Assembly (NCBI RefSeq): GCF_039540575.1
Contig: NZ_BAABFC010000012.1
Coordinates: forward strand, 1-64,000
Direction: 5' to 3'
DNA from: Pseudaeromonas paramecii
Lineage (GTDB): Bacteria; Pseudomonadota; Gammaproteobacteria; Enterobacterales; Aeromonadaceae
DNA length: 64,000 bases
Position 1 is the stretch's first letter. Each line of letters starts with the position of its first letter. Both the position numbers and the translations under genes were made by a program. Below, one piece after another: positions 8,623-16,831 of this stretch. The notes beneath the pieces were generated by a model. The model was given only the letters and a program-made list of their open reading frames with translations, had not been told where the DNA came from and did no database searches.

Positions 8623-10071
8623 TTACAGTAGGCGTTTGCGCTGACTAGACGGGGGAATCGACAAGGACTCGCGGTACTTGGCGATGGTCCGTCTGGCTAC
8701 CATGATACCTTGCTCGGTGAGCAAATCCGCGATCTTGCTATCGCTTAAGGGTTTTGCCGGGTTTTCGGCCGCCACCAGCTTCTTGATCAGGGCACGGATG
8801 GCGGTGGAAGAGCACTCCCCCCCACTCTCAGTATTGACGTGGCTGGAGAAAAAGTACTTCAGCTCGAAGATACCCCGCGGGGTATGCATGAATTTTTGCG
8901 TGGTCACCCGGGAGATGGTGGACTCGTGCATCTCGACGGCTTCGGCCACGTCGTTGAGCACCATGGGCTTCATGGCCTCTTCACCGTATTCGAAGAAGTC
9001 CTGCTGCTGCTTGACGATGCAGTTGGCCACCTTGAGCAGGGTCTCGTTGCGGCTCTCCAGGCTCTTGATGAACCACTTGGCCTCCTGCAGGTGCGAGCGA
9101 ATGAACTGGGTATCGCTGCTGTTGCGGGCGTGACGGGCCATGGAGGCATAGGTTTCGTTGATGCGGATCTTGGGCATGGCATCGGGATTAAGCTCCACCA
9201 CCCACTTGCCCTGCTTCTTGCTCACCGCCACATCCGGGATCACATACTGGGAGTCGGTTTGCATCACCCGATTGCCGGGTCTGGGCTCCAGCTGCTGAAT
9301 GAGATCCAGCACCTCCTTGAGCTCGGACTCCTTGAGCTGCATCTTGCGGGCCAGGGTGCGATAGTCCCGGTTGCCCAGCAGATCCATGTGTTCGGCCAGC
9401 ACCTGCTTGGCCTCGGCCAACCAGGGGATGCCGGGCGCGTATTGGCCCAGCTGGATCTGCAGGCACTCCTGCACCGAGCGGGCGGCCACGCCGATGGGGT
9501 CGAAGTGCTGCACCCGCTTGAGCACGGCGGTCACCTCGTCCAGCTCAACCTGGATATCCTCATCGCTCACCGCCTGAACGATATCGTCCAGATCAATGGT
9601 GAGGTAACCCGAGTCGTCGATGGCGTCTATGATGGCCAGGGCGATGGCCTGATCCACCTCGCTAAAGGGGGTGAGCTGCATCTGCCACAACAGGTAATCC
9701 TGCAGCGTCTCTGTGGTTTCGCCCTGATAGAGGAAGTCTTCATCGCCACTGATGGGGCTGCTGGACTGGCCGGAACCGGCAGCGGTGTAGACCTCGTCCC
9801 AGGAGGTATCCATGGGCAGATCATCCGGCAGCTTGTCCTGTTCCATGGCTTCGCTGGTATCCAGCTGGCTGCTGTCCTGTGCTTCCTCGCTGGGTTGCTC
9901 TGACTCGTGGGTATCGCTCTCCTCCTGCTCCAGCAGCGGATTGGCATCCAGCGCCTGTTGGATTTCCTGCTGCAGCTCCAGTGTGGAGAGCTGCAACAGA
10001 CGAATCGCCTGCTGTAGTTGTGGCGTCATGGCCAGAGACTGACCCAGTCGCAACTGTAAGGATGGCTTCAT
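8623..10071 (-). CDS. rpoN: RNA polymerase sigma-54 factor RpoN
   Basis: This 482-residue protein has all three sigma-54 regions. Region I is Gln/Leu-rich (residues 1-50, beginning MKPSLQLRLGQSLAMTPQLQQ-like). An acidic region II spans about 55-115, followed by the core-binding domain and a C-terminal DNA-binding domain ending with the RpoN box ARRTIAKYRE at 459-468. It directs transcription from -24/-12 promoters together with AAA+ activators. It lies 45 bases downstream of lptB. A candidate sigma-54 promoter is noted in this window at 55534-55548. Confidence 0.97.
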   Translation of the reverse strand: MKPSLQLRLGQSLAMTPQLQQAIRLLQLSTLELQQEIQQALDANPLLEQEESDTHESEQPSEEAQDSSQLDTSEAMEQDKLPDDLPMDTSWDEVYTAAGSGQSSSPISGDEDFLYQGETTETLQDYLLWQMQLTPFSEVDQAIALAIIDAIDDSGYLTIDLDDIVQAVSDEDIQVELDEVTAVLKRVQHFDPIGVAARSVQECLQIQLGQYAPGIPWLAEAKQVLAEHMDLLGNRDYRTLARKMQLKESELKEVLDLIQQLEPRPGNRVMQTDSQYVIPDVAVSKKQGKWVVELNPDAMPKIRINETYASMARHARNSSDTQFIRSHLQEAKWFIKSLESRNETLLKVANCIVKQQQDFFEYGEEAMKPMVLNDVAEAVEMHESTISRVTTQKFMHTPRGIFELKYFFSSHVNTESGGECSSTAIRALIKKLVAAENPAKPLSDSKIADLLTEQGIMVARRTIAKYRESLSIPPSSQRKRLL

Positions 10072-10116
10072 CTATTTCCGTATGTCCTTGTTAATGCAAT
10101 GCCGGTGACGAGAAGA

Positions 10117-10842
10117 TCAAATGCTGAAGGCGTCACCCAGGTAAACCCGCTTCACCTGTTCATTGGCCAAAATCTCGCTGGGTGTCCCTTCCGCGATCAG
10201 ATGTCCATGGCTGACGATATAGGCTTTCTCGCAGACATCAAGTGTTTCCCGCACGTTGTGGTCTGTGATGAGTACGCCCAATCCCCGATCCCGCAGGTGT
10301 TCTATGATGCGTTTGATATCGTTCACCGAGATGGGATCCACCCCGGCGAAGGGCTCATCCAGCAGGATGAAGCGGGGCTCGGCGGCCAGGGCCCGGGCGA
10401 TCTCCACCCGACGGCGCTCGCCACCGGACAGGCTCTGGCCCAGATTCTGGCGGATATGGGTGATGTGAAACTCCTCCAGCAGGGACTCCATCTTCTGCCG
10501 CCGTTCCTCCTGGGTCAGTTCAGGGCGGATCTGCAGCACTCCCAGCAGGTTCTCTTCCACCGTCAGGCGACGAAAAATCGAGGCCTCCTGGGGCAGGTAA
10601 CCGATGCCGTTACGGGCCCGCAGGTGCATGGGCATGGAGCTGATGTCCAGCTCGTCGATGCAGACCTGGCCGCCGTCCTGCTGTACCAGGCCGACGATCA
10701 TGTAGAAGGAGGTGGTCTTGCCGGCGCCGTTGGGGCCCAGCAGACCCACCACCTGGCCGGCGGCCACCTGGAGGGAGACGTCGCTCACCACCTGGCGACC
10801 CTTGTAGCTCTTTTTCAGATTGGCGGCATGTAACAGGGCCAT
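10117..10842 (-). CDS. lptB: LPS export ABC transporter ATP-binding protein LptB
   Basis: This 241-residue ABC ATPase powers LPS extraction from the inner membrane with LptF and LptG (not in this window). Walker A is GPNGAGKT at residues 36-43, the signature is LSGGERRR, Walker B ends in LLDEP, and the H-loop lies in VLITDHNVRETL. The last residues (RVYLGDAF) match the conserved LptB C-terminus. It lies 3 bases after lptA in the lptC-lptA-lptB order. Confidence 0.97.
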   Translation of the reverse strand: MALLHAANLKKSYKGRQVVSDVSLQVAAGQVVGLLGPNGAGKTTSFYMIVGLVQQDGGQVCIDELDISSMPMHLRARNGIGYLPQEASIFRRLTVEENLLGVLQIRPELTQEERRQKMESLLEEFHITHIRQNLGQSLSGGERRRVEIARALAAEPRFILLDEPFAGVDPISVNDIKRIIEHLRDRGLGVLITDHNVRETLDVCEKAYIVSHGHLIAEGTPSEILANEQVKRVYLGDAFSI

Positions 10843-10845
10843 GGC

Positions 10846-11370
10846 TTAGGGTTTCTCCTGGGCCGGTTGATCGAAGCTGCCCATCTCGTCGGGCAGGAAG
10901 ATGGTCTTGACCCGGGAGCCTCCGCTGCTTTCGGCCACCATCTGCTGTTTCTGGATGTCATAGCGGATCTGGTCACCGCTGATCTCGTTGTCCGACTGCT
11001 TGATGCGGGCGTTGCCAGTGAGCAGTACCATGCGCTCCTTGAGCTTGTAACTCAGGCGATTGGCCTGGGCATCCACCGGCTTGCCGTTATCCAGCACCTG
11101 GTGGAAGCGGGCCGGGCGGCCGGTGGCTATCATCTCATCGGCACCCTTGTCACCGTGGCGGATCACCTCCACCTTGTCGGCATGGATTTCGATGGTGCCC
11201 TGACGGATCACCACATCATCCAAAAAGGTCAGCCTGTTGTCGTTGAGCTCGGCCACCTGGCGCACCGAGTCCACGTAGACCTTCTGCTTGTAGTCGCTTT
11301 GCTTGGCCATCACGGGTTGCAGGCACAGGGCCAGCAGGCACCACTTAAGGCTGGTTGAAGTAGATACCAT
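10846..11370 (-). CDS. lptA: periplasmic LPS-bridge protein LptA
   Basis: This 174-residue OstA-like protein forms the periplasmic bridge that carries LPS from LptC to LptD. A signal peptide (residues 1-22, cleavage near VMA-KQ) is followed by beta-jellyroll repeats including LNDNRLTFLDDVVIRQGTI and LTGNARIKQSDNEISGD. The ATG at 11370 gives a normal signal peptide. A longer frame exists upstream, but its extra 19 residues would spoil the signal. The gene overlaps the lptC 3' end by 26 bases. Confidence 0.94.
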   Translation of the reverse strand: MVSTSTSLKWCLLALCLQPVMAKQSDYKQKVYVDSVRQVAELNDNRLTFLDDVVIRQGTIEIHADKVEVIRHGDKGADEMIATGRPARFHQVLDNGKPVDAQANRLSYKLKERMVLLTGNARIKQSDNEISGDQIRYDIQKQQMVAESSGGSRVKTIFLPDEMGSFDQPAQEKP

Positions 11371-11905
11371 GACTCTTGTCCAGAATTTCATAAATGCGTT
11401 GATCCAGTTGCCCCAGTAAGCCCACACCTTCCAGGTGGAAGCGGGGACCTTCCATGGTCACGGGATGATGGTTACGAACCTCGTTACGGAGCAGATCCAT
11501 CTCCAGATAGGGAGTCTCGAGCCAGTCCAGGGTGTCATTGGCGGTCAGGGCCAGGATGCGGACCTGATCCCGTAAGATGGCGTTGTCGTTGAGATTGAGG
11601 ATGCCCTGCTTGGCGCTGATGCGCCACTGGGCTTGGCCCTGCTCATCGTGAGCAATGATAACGGGGTTGAACAGCTCCGTCTGCTCCAGCTGATTGTAAT
11701 ATTCGGTATAGTCCGCCGAGACCTCGTTACGCAGCTGGCCGTTGTCGCCAAAGTTCAGGTACTTGAGCTTGTTGGCGGTAAAGGTGGGCTGGTAGTACTC
11801 CTCGGGATTGGTGAGGGTGCCGGACTGACGATCGGCCTCAAACCAGCGCCAGCTCAGCAGGCTAAACAGGAAGAGGGCGCCGATGAGCAGATTTTGCCGA
11901 CTCAT
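11345..11905 (-). CDS. lptC: LPS export protein LptC
   Basis: This 186-residue bitopic protein hands LPS from LptBFG to LptA. A single N-terminal membrane anchor (residues 5-19) is followed by a periplasmic jellyroll domain with a YYQPTFTANKLKYLNF entry strand. The ATG at 11905 overlaps the kdsC stop in ATGA (11902-11905), the usual coupled arrangement. The family normally ends around 190 residues, as here. Confidence 0.94.
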   Translation of the reverse strand: MSRQNLLIGALFLFSLLSWRWFEADRQSGTLTNPEEYYQPTFTANKLKYLNFGDNGQLRNEVSADYTEYYNQLEQTELFNPVIIAHDEQGQAQWRISAKQGILNLNDNAILRDQVRILALTANDTLDWLETPYLEMDLLRNEVRNHHPVTMEGPRFHLEGVGLLGQLDQRIYEILDKSHGIYFNQP

Positions 11906-12459
11906 ACCGAGGGCCCCTGTGCCGATTCCAGGGCGCCCAGGGCCTGCAGGATCAGATCGCACAGCTCCCGTACCGCCCCTTCGCCGCCCTTGAGCCGGCA
12001 GATGAAGTCGGCCCCCTGCTGTACCAGCGGATGGGCATCAGCCACCGCCACTCCCAGTCCGCAGGCGCGCATCACCGGCAGGTCGATGACATCATCGCCT
12101 ATGTAGGCCACCTGGTCGGCGGTCAACGCCAGCTTCTGCAACAGCTGCTGATAGACGGGCAACTTGTCCCCCTGACCCTGATAGACGTGGCGCACGCCCA
12201 AGGAGAGCATGCGATCACTGACGATGCGCGAGGAGCGCCCTGTGATCACGGCCACCTCAATGCCCTGACTCATCACGGCCTTGAGGCCGAATCCATCCTT
12301 AGTATGGAAGCTCTTGAGCTCTTCGCCGTTGTTACCCAGGTAAATCTTGCCGTCGGACAGCACGCCGTCCACGTCGCAGATCAGCAAACGAATGCGACGG
12401 GCGGCCTCCAGGGTCGCTTGGGGGACGGGGCCGTAGGGCGTATCAGCCATCTGACTCAT
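11902..12459 (-). CDS. kdsC: 3-deoxy-D-manno-octulosonate-8-phosphate phosphatase KdsC
   Basis: This 185-residue HAD-superfamily phosphatase removes phosphate from Kdo-8-phosphate, the third step of Kdo synthesis for LPS. The nucleophile motif is ICDVDGVLSDG, with D29 and D31. The downstream GDD motif in YIGDDVIDLPVM supplies Mg-binding acids. It lacks a cap domain, as expected for this tetrameric C0-type family. Four-base overlaps join it to kdsD upstream and lptC downstream. Confidence 0.96.
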   Translation of the reverse strand: MSQMADTPYGPVPQATLEAARRIRLLICDVDGVLSDGKIYLGNNGEELKSFHTKDGFGLKAVMSQGIEVAVITGRSSRIVSDRMLSLGVRHVYQGQGDKLPVYQQLLQKLALTADQVAYIGDDVIDLPVMRACGLGVAVADAHPLVQQGADFICRLKGGEGAVRELCDLILQALGALESAQGPSV

Positions 12460-13430
12460 ACCACCCCCGCCTTGAGCACATCATGCATGTTGAAGGCACC
12501 CACCGGCTTGTGGTCGCCGTCCACCACCACCAGGCCGTTGATCTTGCGGGACTGCATCAGCTGTACCGCCTCGGCGGCCAGCATGTCGGGACCGACCGTG
12601 ATGCAGTTGGCGGTCATCACCCGGGCGATGGGGGTTTGATGAATGTCGATCTGCTGATCCAGGATGCGGCGCAGATCCCCGTCGGTGAACAGGCCCGCCA
12701 GACGGCCGTCGGCCGCCACCACGGCGGTCATGCCCAGCCCCTTGCGGCTCACCTCCAGCAGGGCCTGGCTGATGCTGGCATCCTGGGGCACCTGGGGCAG
12801 CTCGTCGCCGGCGTGCATCAGATCGCTGGTGCGCAGCAACAGGCGGCGACCCAGGCTGCCGCCGGGGTGGGAGAGGGCAAAGTCATCGGCGGTGAAGCCT
12901 TTGGCTTCCAGCAGGGCCACCGCCAGGGCATCCCCCAGCACCAGGGTCGCCGTGGTACTGGAGGTGGGGGCCAACCCCAGGGGACAGGCTTCCTGCTCCA
13001 CCCGGGTATTCAGATGCACCACGGCCTCCCGGGCCATGGTGGAGGTGGGGCGGGCGGTCATGGCGATCATGGGGACGCCCCAGCGCTTGAGCACCGGCAG
13101 CAGGGCGATGATCTCATCGCTTTCACCCGAGTTGGAGATGGCGATGACCAGATCCTTGGGGCCCACCATGCCCAGATCGCCGTGGCTGGCTTCCCCGGGG
13201 TGTACGAAGAAGGCGGAGGTGCCTGTGCTGGCCAGGGTGGCGGCAATCTTGCGGCCGATATGGCCGGACTTGCCCATGCCCATGACGATGACCTTGCCCT
13301 GACAGGCAGAAAGCCGCTGACAGGCGGCGTCAAAGGCCTCATCCAGGGTGGCATACAGATTGTCGATGGCTTGTTTTTCGATATCCAGCACTCGTCGGGC
13401 GACCCGACGAAAATCGAATTGATCCGGCAT
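12456..13430 (-). CDS. kdsD: D-arabinose-5-phosphate isomerase KdsD
   Basis: This 324-residue enzyme converts ribulose-5-phosphate to arabinose-5-phosphate, the first step toward Kdo. An N-terminal SIS domain contains GMGKSGHIGRKIAAT at about residues 50-64 and an HPGEASHGDLG active-site loop. It is followed by two CBS domains (about 205-324). The ATG at 13430 is used; a TTG three bases earlier has slightly better spacing to a GGAG and could be used instead. It heads the minus-strand LPS/rpoN cluster and is divergent from mlaF over 160 bases. The yrbG exchanger gene that precedes kdsD in E. coli is absent here. Confidence 0.96.
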   Translation of the reverse strand: MPDQFDFRRVARRVLDIEKQAIDNLYATLDEAFDAACQRLSACQGKVIVMGMGKSGHIGRKIAATLASTGTSAFFVHPGEASHGDLGMVGPKDLVIAISNSGESDEIIALLPVLKRWGVPMIAMTARPTSTMAREAVVHLNTRVEQEACPLGLAPTSSTTATLVLGDALAVALLEAKGFTADDFALSHPGGSLGRRLLLRTSDLMHAGDELPQVPQDASISQALLEVSRKGLGMTAVVAADGRLAGLFTDGDLRRILDQQIDIHQTPIARVMTANCITVGPDMLAAEAVQLMQSRKINGLVVVDGDHKPVGAFNMHDVLKAGVV

Positions 13431-13590
13431 CAAGGCAGGCTCCAGCAGAAGATTAACCGGCCGATTATATGAAACCTCAACGTCATATGCGACCTCCGTG
13501 CCAAGGCTTGGTTGCGGTGGTCAAGCGGCAACCGGTACAATCCCTTTTTCGTTTCTGCCCGTTTCCTGGGTTCCCATGGGGGAGTGTCGT

Positions 13591-14379
13591 TTGACGGATT
13601 CATTGGTTCAGATAAACAACCTGAGCTTCAGCCATGGCGATCGCCTGCTGTACGACAACATCAGCCTGAGCATTCCCAAGGGTAAGGTCACGGCCCTGAT
13701 GGGGCCCAGCGGCATCGGCAAGACCACACTGCTACGCCTGATCGGTGGCCAGCTCAAGCCCGATAGCGGCCAGGTGCTGTTCGACGGCCACGATGTGCCG
13801 CGTCTTTCTCGCCGCGCCCTGTATGAGCTGCGCAAACGCATGAGCATGCTGTTTCAAAGCGGTGCCCTGTTTACCGGTATGACGGTGTTCGAGAACGTGG
13901 CCTACCCGCTGCGGGAGCATACCCAGTTGCCTGAGGAACTGATCCGCACCCTGGTGCTGATGAAGCTCGAAAGCGTCGGTCTGCGAGGCGCCGCCGAGTT
14001 GATGCCCTCCGAGCTCTCCGGCGGCATGGCCCGGCGGGCGGCGCTGGCCCGGGCCATCGCCCTGGATCCGGAGCTGATCCTCTATGACGAGCCCTTCGTC
14101 GGTCAGGATCCCATCACCATGGCGGTGCTGGTGAAGCTCATCCGTCAGCTCAACCAGACCATGGGCATCACCTCGGTGATCGTCTCCCACGATGTGCCCG
14201 AGGTGATGAGCATCGCCGATTATGTCTATCTCATCGCCAACAAGCGGGTGGTGGCGGCCGGCACCCCGGAGGAGCTGCGCCGGGAGGGCAACCCAGAGGT
14301 GGTGCAGTTTGTTCAGGGGCTGCCCGACGGGCCCGTGCCCTTTCATTATCCCGCCGGCAACTACCTGGAGGCGCTGTGA
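13591..14379 (+). CDS. mlaF: phospholipid ABC transporter ATP-binding protein MlaF
   Basis: This 262-residue ATPase drives the MlaFEDB complex, which moves phospholipids between the inner membrane and periplasmic MlaC. Walker A is GPSGIGKTT at residues 38-46, the signature is LSGGMARR and Walker B is LILYDEP. I chose a TTG start at 13591 because GGAG lies six bases upstream and the protein then begins like E. coli MlaF. Upstream in-frame ATG codons (for example 13576) would add residues not found in the family. The stop overlaps the mlaE GTG start. Confidence 0.95.
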   Translation: MTDSLVQINNLSFSHGDRLLYDNISLSIPKGKVTALMGPSGIGKTTLLRLIGGQLKPDSGQVLFDGHDVPRLSRRALYELRKRMSMLFQSGALFTGMTVFENVAYPLREHTQLPEELIRTLVLMKLESVGLRGAAELMPSELSGGMARRAALARAIALDPELILYDEPFVGQDPITMAVLVKLIRQLNQTMGITSVIVSHDVPEVMSIADYVYLIANKRVVAAGTPEELRREGNPEVVQFVQGLPDGPVPFHYPAGNYLEAL

Positions 14380-15158
14380 TACTGGTCGAGAAAATATCGC
14401 TGTTAGGCCGGCAAGGGGTGCGCTTGCTCAGCGGCCTGGGCCGGGCCGGCGTCATGCTGTTCCACGCCCTGGTGGGCAAACCCGAACCCCTCAAGCACTT
14501 CCCCTTGCTGGTGCGCCAGCTGTACGTGGTGGGGGTGCAATCGGTGCTGATCATCTTGGTGTCCGGTCTGTTTATCGGTATGGTGCTGGGGCTGCAAGGC
14601 TACAACGTGCTGGTGGATTTTGGCGCCGAAGGCTCCCTGGGGCCCCTGGTCTCCCTCTCCTTGCTGCGGGAGCTGGGCCCTGTGGTGACCGCGCTGCTGT
14701 TTGCCGGCCGCGCCGGCTCGGCCCTGACCGCCGAGATTGGCCTGATGAAGGCCACCGAGCAGCTCTCCAGCCTGGAGATGATGGCGGTGGATCCCTTGCG
14801 GCGCATCGTCTCGCCGCGTTTCTGGGCCGGGGTCATCAGCCTGCCGCTGCTGGCGCTGATGTTCAGCCTGATCGGCATCTACGGCGGCAAGCTCGTCGGG
14901 GTCGACTGGCTGGGGGTGGATCAGGGTAGCTTCTGGTCCGGCATGCAGGCGGCGGTGGATCTGCAGGAAGACATCATGCAAGGCTTCATCAAGAGCCTGC
15001 TGTTTGCCCTGGTGGTCAGCTGGATCGCCCTGTTCAACGGTTATGATGCCAAGCCCACGGCGGCGGGTATCAGTCAGGCCACCACCCGTACCGTGGTGCA
15101 TTCGTCCCTGGCGGTGCTGGGGTTGGACTTTGTGCTCACCGCAGTCATGTTTGGATGA
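14376..15158 (+). CDS. mlaE: phospholipid ABC transporter permease MlaE
   Basis: This 260-residue permease is the membrane-spanning MlaE (YrbE) component. It has five to six hydrophobic segments and the family block LVSLSLLRELGPVVTALLFA near residues 90-110, followed by GRAGSALTAEIGLMK. It starts at a GTG that overlaps the mlaF stop (GTGA, 14376-14379) and ends in the ATGA that starts mlaD. Tight overlaps indicate translational coupling across the operon. Confidence 0.96.
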   Translation: MILVEKISLLGRQGVRLLSGLGRAGVMLFHALVGKPEPLKHFPLLVRQLYVVGVQSVLIILVSGLFIGMVLGLQGYNVLVDFGAEGSLGPLVSLSLLRELGPVVTALLFAGRAGSALTAEIGLMKATEQLSSLEMMAVDPLRRIVSPRFWAGVISLPLLALMFSLIGIYGGKLVGVDWLGVDQGSFWSGMQAAVDLQEDIMQGFIKSLLFALVVSWIALFNGYDAKPTAAGISQATTRTVVHSSLAVLGLDFVLTAVMFG

Positions 15159-15637
15159 AAATCATGAAATTTAGCAAAATTGAATTTACCGTCGGCCTCT
15201 TCATGCTGGCTGGCATCCTGGCCGGTGTCGTGCTGGCGCTGCAGGTGGCCGGGCTGGCTCTGGACACTCGGGGCAGCAGCTATACCCTGTATGCCAAGTT
15301 CGACAACATCGGCGGCCTCAAGGTGCGCTCGCCGGTGAAGATCGGCGGTGTGGTGGTGGGCCGGGTGGCCAGCATCCATATCGATGCCAAGAGCTTCACC
15401 CCGGTCGTTGAGCTGCAGATCCAAAGTCAATATGATGACCTGCCCAGCACCTCCAGCGCGTCCATCCTGACCGCCGGACTGCTGGGGGAACAGTATATCG
15501 GGCTTACCCCCGGGTTTATGGACGAGGAGATGGGCACGGAGTTGCTCAAGCAAGGGGACTACATTGAGGACACCAAGCCGGCCATCGTGCTGGAGGACCT
15601 CATTGGCAAGTTCCTCTACAGCCAATCCAAACAGTAA
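15155..15637 (+). CDS. mlaD: phospholipid transport substrate-binding MCE protein MlaD
   Basis: This 160-residue protein has one N-terminal membrane anchor (residues 10-30) and a single MCE domain (about 38-115, with GGLKVRSPVKIGGVVVGRV). It forms the hexameric periplasmic ring of the Mla complex through which lipid passes to MlaC. The C-terminal helix after residue 120 is present. The start at 15155 overlaps the mlaE stop; an ATG nine bases later (MKFSKIEF) is also possible. Confidence 0.96.
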   Translation: MKIMKFSKIEFTVGLFMLAGILAGVVLALQVAGLALDTRGSSYTLYAKFDNIGGLKVRSPVKIGGVVVGRVASIHIDAKSFTPVVELQIQSQYDDLPSTSSASILTAGLLGEQYIGLTPGFMDEEMGTELLKQGDYIEDTKPAIVLEDLIGKFLYSQSKQ

Positions 15638-15649
15638 GGAGTCGATTCC

Positions 15650-16288
15650 ATGCTGCGCATTTTTTCGCGTGTCTTGTGCCTGTTGGCGTTTGTTGGGCTG
15701 ATGCCCGTGGCCCTGGCGGCGCCCCAGGATCCCTATCAGCTGATCGATGTGGTGGCGCAGAATACCTTCCATCGCATGAACAAGGAGCACGCCCGCATCC
15801 AGCAGGAGCCAGGCTATCTGCGTCAGGTGATCCGTGAGGAGTTGCTGCCCTACGTGGACAACAAGTTTGCCGCCTACAAGGTGATCGGCAGCAACATCAA
15901 GAACACCTCACCGGAGCAGCGTGACCGTTTCACCCTGGCCTTCACCGACTACATAGTGGCCACCTACGCCGATGCCCTGGGCAAGTACGACAACCAGACC
16001 ATCCAGGTGGAGCCGTCCAAGCCGCTGGGTGACCAGAAGGTTGCCTCCGTCAGCGTCAAGGTGCTGGATCCTGCGGCGCCGGAGATCACGGTGATCTTCA
16101 AGCTGCGGCAGAACAGCAAGACCGGCGAATGGAAGGCCTATGACATGGTGGCCGAGGGCATCAGCCTGTTGGCGGCCAAACAGTCCGAACTGGGGGGCAT
16201 GATCCGCCAGCAGGGCATTGACAAGGTCAGCGCCATGCTCGAAGAGCACAACAGCAAGCCCGCCACCCTGCCGAGCAAGAGCTCATGA
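15650..16288 (+). CDS. mlaC: periplasmic phospholipid-binding protein MlaC
   Basis: This 212-residue protein has a signal peptide (cleavage after VALAA or ALA near residue 23) and the MlaC/Tol-toluene tolerance fold. It shuttles a phospholipid between the outer-membrane MlaA lipoprotein and the MlaFEDB complex. Recognisable segments are EPGYLRQVIREELLPYVDNK (residues 50-69) and the final MIRQQGIDKVSAMLEEHN helix. It follows mlaD by 12 bases and overlaps mlaB in ATGA. mlaA itself is not in this window. Confidence 0.95.
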   Translation: MLRIFSRVLCLLAFVGLMPVALAAPQDPYQLIDVVAQNTFHRMNKEHARIQQEPGYLRQVIREELLPYVDNKFAAYKVIGSNIKNTSPEQRDRFTLAFTDYIVATYADALGKYDNQTIQVEPSKPLGDQKVASVSVKVLDPAAPEITVIFKLRQNSKTGEWKAYDMVAEGISLLAAKQSELGGMIRQQGIDKVSAMLEEHNSKPATLPSKSS

Positions 16289-16545
16289 AGTTTGACGGCA
16301 GCCTGAATGCCGCCTGGGCGGCCAGCAGCTGGGGCCAGCAGGCCCAGCTGTTTGCCCAGGATGAGGCCGATCTGACCGAGGTGGTGCGGTTGGACTCTGC
16401 GGCCCTGGCCCTGCTGGTGAAGTGGAGTCAGGCTTGTCAGGCCCGCGGCAGCCGGCTACGCATCCTGGGCGCCGACGACAATTTCATCAAGCTGGCCAGC
16501 CTGTACGGGGTGGCCGAACTGTTTGAGCTGGCGCCGCTTCACTAA
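16285..16545 (+). CDS. mlaB: STAS-domain protein MlaB
   Basis: This 86-residue protein is a lone STAS domain that binds MlaF and is needed for assembly and activity of the transporter. The central EVVRLDSAALALLVKWSQ segment matches the STAS helix region with the conserved D-S pair. Its ATG lies inside the mlaC stop (ATGA, 16285-16288). The length is slightly below the E. coli protein (97). Confidence 0.9.
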   Translation: MKFDGSLNAAWAASSWGQQAQLFAQDEADLTEVVRLDSAALALLVKWSQACQARGSRLRILGADDNFIKLASLYGVAELFELAPLH

Positions 16546-16559
16546 TCGAGAGTTTACCT

Positions 16560-16817
16560 ATGCAACCTAGCGAGATTGAGAGTATCCTGCGCTCCGCACT
16601 GGCATTGGACGAAGTTCATGTCAGCGGGGAGGGCGGTCATTATCAGGTGATTGCCGTGGCGTCCCTGTTCGACGGTATGAGCCGGGTGAAGAAGCAGCAG
16701 GTTATCTATGCCCCCCTGATGGAGCAGATCGCCAGCAACGCCATCCATGCCCTGAGCATCAAGGCCTTCACCCCCGCCGAGTGGCAACGCAACAAGAAAC
16801 TCATCATGCCTTCTTGA
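16560..16817 (+). CDS. ibaG: BolA-family acid-stress protein IbaG
   Basis: This 85-residue BolA/IbaG protein is expected to bind a [2Fe-2S] cluster together with monothiol glutaredoxin. It starts MQPSEIESILRSAL and has a His in SGEGGHYQVIAVA plus a second conserved His in NAIHALSIKAFTP, both candidate cluster ligands. It lies between mlaB (14-base gap) and murA (14-base gap), the conserved location in gammaproteobacteria, and is probably co-transcribed with both. Confidence 0.95.
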   Translation: MQPSEIESILRSALALDEVHVSGEGGHYQVIAVASLFDGMSRVKKQQVIYAPLMEQIASNAIHALSIKAFTPAEWQRNKKLIMPS

Positions 16818-16831
16818 GGTCGGCACTATTC

